A stretch of DNA of 64,000 nucleotides from Augochlora pura. Lineage: Eukaryota > Arthropoda > Insecta > Hymenoptera > Halictidae. Position 1 is the first letter of the stretch. Every line of letters starts with the position of its first letter. The stretch is from contig NC_135773.1 in NCBI RefSeq assembly GCF_028453695.1, positions 18,848,001 through 18,912,000 of the forward strand, written 5' to 3'. Both the position numbers and the translations under genes were made by a program. Below are positions 58,093-64,000 of the stretch, piece by piece. The notes below the pieces were generated by a model. The model had not been told where the DNA came from. It was given only the letters and a program-made list of their open reading frames with translations, and did no database searches.

Positions 58093-58340
58093 TTAACCCC
58101 TTGCACTCGAATGGTGACTCTGAGGAGCCACTAAAATCATTCTATTACGTTCCAATATAATTTTGATAACAATAAAGTTTAGATTTAAACGATTGTCGAG
58201 TAGTGAAATTGTTGCTATGAGTCGCAAGAATCAATTTCATACGCATAAAAAGGCACTTTATTCCATAGAATAGAAATACTATCAGCCAGAAAAATTATTT
58301 CATATTTACGGTTAAAATGGCCTGGAGTGGAAGGGGTTAA
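58093..58340. mobile_element. TTAA-bounded miniature element, C-like (copy 4)
   Basis: TTAA on both sides, ends TTAACCCCTTGCACTCGA and, in reverse complement, TTAACCCCTTCCACTCCA. The left end has a stem GTGACTC TGAG GAGCCAC (58114-58131) with one mismatch, 17 bases inside the TTAA; the right end has none. It is 248 bp and non-coding. Confidence 0.78.
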
Positions 58341-58438
58341 ATATCTATCTGCAGACTAGTTGTAAAGCATTTACTTTGATATTTCAGGTTGCGATGGTGC
58401 TGCAAACTGTCACGAATATCGTTATTGGTTATCTGAGA

Positions 58439-58672
58439 GACCTTATATGATCAAGAGGTATGCCACCATCTCGTGAAAAATCTAAAAGTATTTGAACTGT
58501 CGATATATTACTACGTAATCTGTAAGCTACATAGGTCCATGTAGGGTGAACTTATGTAATCAAGAGGTTATGTATGATACAACCATCCTGTGAAAAATCT
58601 AAAATTATTTGGTGAAATGTCGATATATTATTATGTAACCTGAAAGCTACATGTGTCCATAGAGAGTTAAAT
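58439..58672. repeat. Tandem duplication, period about 118 bp
   Basis: Both copies contain CTTATRTRATCAAGAGGT, the shared run GTGAAAAATCTAAAAKTATT, GTCGATATATTA and GTAAGCTACAT-type sequence ending in a tail like GTCCATRKAG. The second copy has small insertions. Confidence 0.8.
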
Positions 58673-59203
58673 TGTCTCGAGAAATCTCGAAACACCGTGG
58701 CCAAATAGAGCACTCGGACAAAGGTCAACACTCGAGAGTCAAACGAGATTCCTCAACTTAATAGATTCGATTTAGAGGAGTCTAGACGGTGCGAGACGTA
58801 GCAATAGCAGTGAAGAGAAACGAGATTTGGAATATTTGCTGGCAAACGAAAAGCAAAAGTTGTTCGTCGCGGTAAGATCGATGCTCCATGGTGAATTAAA
58901 ATGCGGCGCATAGTAGGCCTAGCAGATCTTTTCCTAGAAAAAGGACCTAACTTGGGGGAGCCATAGTTTTTGATTTAATGTCGCCTGCCGCAGTTACTGA
59001 TGAGTTGGCGGGGATCCAGCGGGTTGAATGCTTTCTGGAGCATCTTCTGCCTATTGTGCCAACCAGCAAGCAATCCCAATAGTTTTAAATCATTTCTCAC
59101 GCGAACCGACTGCACCTCGAATCGTACTTTCTCGGAAATCGAACGATTCTTCAAGATCGAAGACCATTTTCTACAATTCAGAAAGGGAAAATAGCGTATT
59201 AAC
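58673..59203. other. Non-coding stretch
   Basis: No gene; the 64-73 codon frames at 59000-59249 overlap in two frames and show no domain. Confidence 0.4.
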
Positions 59204-59658
59204 TACAGTCGGTGTAGAAAGTATTTGCACACACTTTAGAACGGAATAACTTTTTCACAATTAAGTCAAACAATCTAAACATTTTTCGAGCTATAAATTG
59301 TTTTCAAAATTTGCAATTGGTTGAAACGGTAAATGAATTAAAAGACGAACTTCGTTGTATCCGAACTTCGGCGATTTGAATACGTGTTGAAAATTTCATT
59401 GAAATTCGAAATGTCTTCCGTAGACCTCGGTAACATGCTGAATTTTTAATTTTTCGTTATAGACTCAGATAAGAAAGTTTAAAAGTGACAGTTTCTTTCT
59501 GTCATTCCCAGTAATAGCAAAGTTAAAAAGAAGCCATTTTAATCATTGTCTAGTATACCAGTCTCTCTATTATCTGAAAAACATTCAAGCCATTTAGCGC
59601 GGCTTTAAAAAAGTTACCGCGATTCGAGAGGTGTGTGAATACTTTTTTATCCACTGTA
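59204..59658. mobile_element. TA-bounded Tc1-like miniature element
   Basis: The left end TACAGTCGGTGTAGAAAGTA then TTTGCACAC faces a right end reading, in reverse complement, TACAGTGGATAAAAAAGTAT then TCACACACC. Both are flanked by TA, and AATAACTTTTT / GGTAACTTTTT follow on each side. It is 455 bp and non-coding. The AAAGTATT..CACAC ends are of Tc1-like type. Pieces related to it occur near 26345-26500 and 53775-53830. Confidence 0.75.
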
Positions 59659-59883
59659 TGTTTATGTTCAACGTATTTCTGGAATGTATATAGAAGAGAT
59701 TCATTTCAATCCATTGGTTCATTTATTTTTTACTTATCACTACTATTGTCATAATGAAAGTTGGTAGAAGATAAAAAATTATTTACTTTTTCTACGAATA
59801 AGCAATAATTTATTAAGTTTTCTCACATATAGTACATAAAAATGTAACAAAGGGTTTCCCCGTAAATAATAGATAAGAATAGT

Positions 59884-59992
59884 ACTGATAATATTAATAA
59901 TAATAATAACTGTACTGATAATAATAGTAACGATAATAATATGACAGTAATAATAGTAATAATAATATGATAATAATAGTAACAATAATCGT
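59884..59992. repeat. TAA/ATAATAGTA simple repeat
   Basis: Imperfect trinucleotide-type repeats (AATAATAATAATAAC, ATAATAGTAACGATAATAAT). The minus-strand frame through it is a low-complexity artefact. Confidence 0.85.
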
Positions 59993-60795
59993 TAAACTGA
60001 GATAACGTTAGCTGGGTTAATATAATTTCCTCTACGGTCGCGATTTCGATAGAAATTTCCCGATGTGCAATTTTCCCATCTGTTCAGAATAATTTGATCA
60101 GCCACTGAAATTGCTTAATCGTTTCATTCTCGTCTAGCATATTATCTAGCTAGGATGAGCAGCGGTCGATATCGTCTGTCCGGTCCGGTAAAGCTTCTCA
60201 GTCGTCCCGGCCGCTGATCGTAAGATCTCTGGGAAAAAATGTGGAAATGAACTCTCGCGGGTGAAGAATAAATGACTTGGTGAAAATATAGCGCCGGCGT
60301 AGAAGGCGCGGCGTCGCTAAATCTTCCTCGGCCCCTTAAAATGTTTCCACGGCGCGGCGAGAGTGCCCGTTGCAAATGTTTTTAATTACGTGGACGTTCG
60401 TTCAGGAAATTAAAGCACTGCGTCAAGGAAAACTGAGCCCGACAAAAGACTCTGACCGAGTTGCAGATGGCGCACCCTTTCAGGAAACATTAAATTCGCT
60501 CGAATGGATCCCGAGATCTATCGAGCGATAGAAAAGCGACCTTCCGGCCCAAGGAATCCAAAGACTAAATGAATCAAAATTCTTCAGCGTTTCTCGCTTC
60601 AACTTGTTGCACCCGCTGCAACCGAATGTATTTTCCGATATGCTTTCGGTGATTATCAGACTGCAAATTTGTTCCGTGTAATAACATTTTACTGGTCAAG
60701 ACGCGAATGAAATTAGTTTATTTATCTAATTATTTTTCTACGAGAGTAGAAAAGAAAGCAATTGATTATATTAACTATATAATTACCTACATTAA
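59993..60795. other. Non-coding stretch
   Basis: CpG-rich at 60130-60410, otherwise mixed. No gene recognised. Confidence 0.4.
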
Positions 60796-61026
60796 ATACC
60801 GTTCGCAAAATGGCAAAAACACCATGGAAAAAATACCTTAAATGAAGCAATCGAAAACGCGAAAAAAATCCAAGATGAACAAAAAGAATTTCCGTTCCGA
60901 TTATGCGAGATATTGGATCTGAATCGCTGCAAAATCACGCATTTTGTATTCTCTCGCCGAAGGTTAAAGTTTATTAAAAACAAAAAAATTGGGGGAAGTG
61001 ATTGTTCCATTTATTATTTTATATAG
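60796..61026 (+). other. Uncharacterised 76-codon open stretch
   Basis: From a stop at 60793 the frame is open to TAG at 61024. It has no early methionine but a protein-like composition: KNTLNEAIENAKKIQDEQ and FPFRLCEILDLNRCKIT. A helix-rich, charged segment like this could be an exon or a decayed transposase DNA-binding region, but I recognise no family. An M-family element starts 69 bases later, which favours a mobile-element origin. Low confidence that it means anything. Confidence 0.2.
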
Positions 61027-61094
61027 AAACACTGTATTGGTATTTGACCTCTTGCATTCAATAGAAAATTGTTTTATTTCAGTTAAGATGAAAG

Positions 61095-61458
61095 TACAGG
61101 TTGCCCAGAAATTATGGTACTTCAAGAAAATGAGGGATTCTCGAGCTTGTTTCAAGTACTTTTCTCTGAGCGAAAATTCAGTCTGCGATTTCGTTTATGA
61201 GTTATCAAGGAAAAACAGTGTCCAATGAGAAGTGAGATCAGCTGGCGCGAGGCGACTGAGCCATAATGACCATAACTGGGCTACGTCCGTCTATTAGCTT
61301 CCGCCGTCTTGCACCAGCGAAGCTCGTCTCTCATTGGTGAGCATTTTTCGTTAATAATTCGTAAACGAAACAGCATATTGCATTTATGCTGAAGGAAAAG
61401 TTACTTCAAATAACCTTGTCATCTCCTCATTTCCCGGAACCGTAATTTTGGTACATTC
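61095..61458. mobile_element. Complete long-TIR element, M family (diverged subfamily)
   Basis: The left end TACAGGTTGCCCAGAAATTA, AAATGAGGGATTCTCGAG and TTTCAAGTACTTTTC faces a right end whose reverse complement has GGGAAATGAGGAGATGAC, TTGAAGTAACTTTTCCTTCA and GTTTCGTTTACGAATTATTA. The arms are about 150 bp and roughly 70-75% identical by eye. They end inside with CCAATGAGARRYGAG on both sides. It is 364 bp with no open frame. Confidence 0.75.
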
Positions 61459-62099
61459 TATGATTATTGCTGTACAAATTCAGCTACCTATTTATGAACA
61501 CATTTCTACTCTATCGTCAGAAATAAATCTATCAGGATTTCGCAAGAACTGGCTCGGGTATGCAGACCGATTAATCGACGATACATATTTCATTTGGAAG
61601 TGGAAAAATTGAACGATACAGACTAAACAATAACTCGCAAAAGCTAGAGAATTTGCGATCGGGTACGGATTAATAGGTGTTTCCGTTTGTTCGAAATACT
61701 GTTGAAATGGTTACGGCGTCGTCGTAAAACGGAGGTGTTTGTTTCGCGTTGGTTTATTTTATCTGCAAATTGTATTAGTTTGACGCGCAGGCGTCCGTAT
61801 AGCTCGTTGAATGGATCGAACGGAAGTTATTGTGTAATCGGTTTCAATCTTACCGTCAACTTTCCGGCCGGTACAATAATTTCACCGGTATTATAGTCTG
61901 TGCCGTACAATATCGTTAAAACGTCCGCTGGGATTCGATAATCAATAGCATCACCTAAATTTCCCTCTAAAGCCAGATCTGGATCCTTTTTCTATTACGA
62001 GAAGGTGTAAAATGCTGCTGAAAATCAAACTAACTTTGGCAAAACGGGTACTGTTATCCTTTGACCGGATCATTGTGGCCGCGGTGGCTCCACGCAATC
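61459..62099. other. Non-coding stretch
   Basis: No gene or repeat recognised; the 69-codon frame at 61687-61896 has no known domain. Confidence 0.4.
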
Positions 62100-62750
62100 T
62101 TAACCCTTAACTGTGAGTGTTAATTGCCGGTCCGTGAGATTGCTGTTAATTGTTTATTCATCTGTGATAGTAATGTAATTGTGAGAGGAATTGTATTCCA
62201 TCGAATTCTCCAAATTGAATCCGTTCTTTATTGATTAAACGAATAATAAACATTATTCAACATTTTTTGTCAATCATAACGTAGTAAACATTAGCGGTCT
62301 ATGAGAATGCTAATAGTGGCTATGAAAGTTTTAACCCCCGCATGGTGGACCATTTCCACAACCATGCTATTGACGATGTTTATAGCAATTCTGAGGTTTA
62401 TTCGGCAATTCTTTTTTAATCATATTTTTTAAGGTGTTCCTTGCAGACTTATTCATCCCTTTGTTGTAAAAATTGAGTAATTAAGTAAACGATTTCCGGA
62501 TTAAAATTCTCTTGGTCAAAATTGTCTCAGCGACCGCGATGCAAGAGTAAATCGAGGCTTCAGGGGTCGAAATAATCACAGGTCAAACAAGTCATTATTA
62601 ATATACGTTAATGTAATCAATGCAAAATTCATGTAATCTATTAATTTATCAAGTTTACAATGTTTCAATGTAAATTATTAACTTACACTCACTATTTTGG
62701 AAACACTGATACAATAAGTAACAGTAATTAGCGGCACGGTTAAGGGTTAA
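62100..62750. mobile_element. TTAA-bounded element, F family, possibly nested
   Basis: Ends TTAACCCTTAACTGTG and, in reverse complement, TTAACCCTTAACCGTG, 651 bp apart. At 62331 another terminus-like motif (TTAACCCCCGCATGG) begins inside. It is followed by the hairpin GTGGACCATTTCCAC (62345-62359) within an outer GCATGG/CCATGC pair, so a second element end may be nested. AT-rich, non-coding. Confidence 0.6.
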
Positions 62751-64000
62751 AATGACAAAAATTATAAGCTTCGCATTCAAGTTTTCGGGGTCGATGAAAG
62801 GCGATGCGCGTGCAACTCTGTCCGTATACTTGGCGAATTCCCGGCGAATCCAGTGCCCGTCGAGGGCGGAGAGCGGTTTGAACCGCGATAAGGGGCGCTA
62901 TTATGGTCCGATGTATTTACGAAGGCGAAGGCGGGAAGGTAAGTTTTATTTGCAGCCGCGTCAGCACTCGGTTGGGTTTCCGCAGGGTCCGTTTTCACGT
63001 AGCCGGTCGCGCACCCTTGGCTGCCGGATCCCCGGCAAAATTGGCCCGAGAAAAAACTCGAAAAAAGATATTCCTCGCCGCGGCGGTCCGCGTCCGTTGA
63101 CTTTGTAATTTAGCCGACGCGGAGCCTCTCGCTTCCCCTGTCTCCACGTTCATTCTGACCCTGTCTCGCATAGGGTTTGTTGATGGCGTCGTCGCGGAGC
63201 GAACTACGCGTTGGATACCGGCTAGCGCCGGTGTTTTTTATGCTTGTCACGTCGCCCACACCCGAAATTTCATTGCGCCCGCTTTATCGTTCCACGGATT
63301 TCTGTCGTTTCATTCGCGTACGACCGTCAACGTTCCGGTGCGCCGTTCTGGGTCACCCTCGACCCGAGCAGAATTTTTCCTACAATTAGATACTAGGTAC
63401 CTGTTACGAAACATTGCCTCAACCGTGACCTGCTTTTTGAGGCAGTAATAGAAATAACACAATAAAGGGTAGACACAGCACATCAAAGTCGACGTAACAC
63501 AATGCTATTCGTATTTTCAACATTGTTCTTTATCAATTATATATAATTATACTGCTATAATATTATAATAATTATTATATAATTATATTACACCTGTAAA
63601 AAGAAATTATTATTATCATTTACGCATTCAGGAAATGATTTTTAATATTACATGTTTCGTGAACAGCGAGGTCATTAGCGACCTATATAAATTCATTAGA
63701 TTTGTAGATTTAACGAAGAGGGGGGCGTTCTCTACGTTATAATCGTTTAAGTTCGACTTGAGGTCCCTCTTACTAAAGAATATGGTTTCTTAAACCTGTT
63801 TATTTGAATACGGGTGTTATTGAACAAGATCATATCCATACTTTAATACGTTCATTGTCCCAATTTATGTTACGTGGGGACATAGTACTAAAACAAAATT
63901 CCATACTATCGTATGGTACAAGAAACATCAACATATCGAACGGTAGTATAAATATTCAACAATGACGTTTTACAGTTGCAATAAAAGCGACGATGATCTT
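62751..64000. other. Non-coding stretch to the window end
   Basis: 62760-63380 is CpG-rich with two overlapping plus-strand frames (62752-63108, 62903-63100) that share no recognisable domain. 63530-63600 is a TA-rich palindromic tract. The rest is AT-rich with no gene seen. Confidence 0.45.

Noticed and set aside
1..64000. tRNA, rRNA or well-known microRNA genes
   Set aside because: Reading for the tRNA B-box motif (GGTTCRANTCC) with a matching A box, and for familiar insect microRNA seeds, gave only partial matches. No candidate could be folded convincingly by eye.

Overview
This window reads as a piece of nuclear genome from an insect, most likely a hymenopteran (bee, ant or wasp). The grounds are an alternation of strongly AT-rich stretches with CpG-rich blocks that lack CpG depletion, a dense scatter of short TTAA-bounded and TA-bounded miniature transposons, fragments of an insect-type non-LTR retrotransposon and an IS630/Tc1-type transposase, and one 100-base assembly gap. 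The species assignment is inference; no gene anchors it. No bacterial-style gene organisation is present.

I could not support any intact protein-coding gene. The longest open frames (up to 234 codons at 48.8-49.5 kb) lie in CpG-rich DNA with overlapping frames open on both strands and no recognisable domain. The window is best described as intergenic or long-intron DNA. Small exons could be hidden in it; one 24-base candidate (31722-31745) and one 139-base candidate (38044-38182) are flagged.

Layout: 1-10.5 kb holds a degenerate long-TIR element (2.45 kb), an assembly gap (4.05 kb), a transposase remnant (4.6 kb) and a 53-bp minisatellite (7.5 kb). From 10.5 to 20.2 kb there are several miniature elements, an RNase H remnant of a retrotransposon (14.2-14.65 kb) and a three-frame unrecognised coding relic (17.6-18.1 kb). 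From 20 to 30 kb there are CpG-rich blocks and AT-rich tandem repeats (23.9-24.7 kb). From 30 to 43.3 kb there are three copies of one TTAA element (A family), a reverse-transcriptase remnant (34.6-34.9 kb), pyrimidine tracts and a near-perfect 130-bp inverted repeat (39.9-40.2 kb). From 46.6 to 64 kb there are more TTAA elements, a 99-bp-arm inverted repeat (47.9-48.3 kb), tandem repeats and two TA-bounded elements.

The most interesting pattern is in the TTAA-bounded elements. At least six families with different end sequences share one architecture: short terminal inverted repeats next to TTAA (typical of the piggyBac superfamily) plus, at one end only, a 12-20 bp palindrome starting 15-19 bases inside the TTAA. 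The spacing stays nearly constant while the palindrome sequence differs between families.
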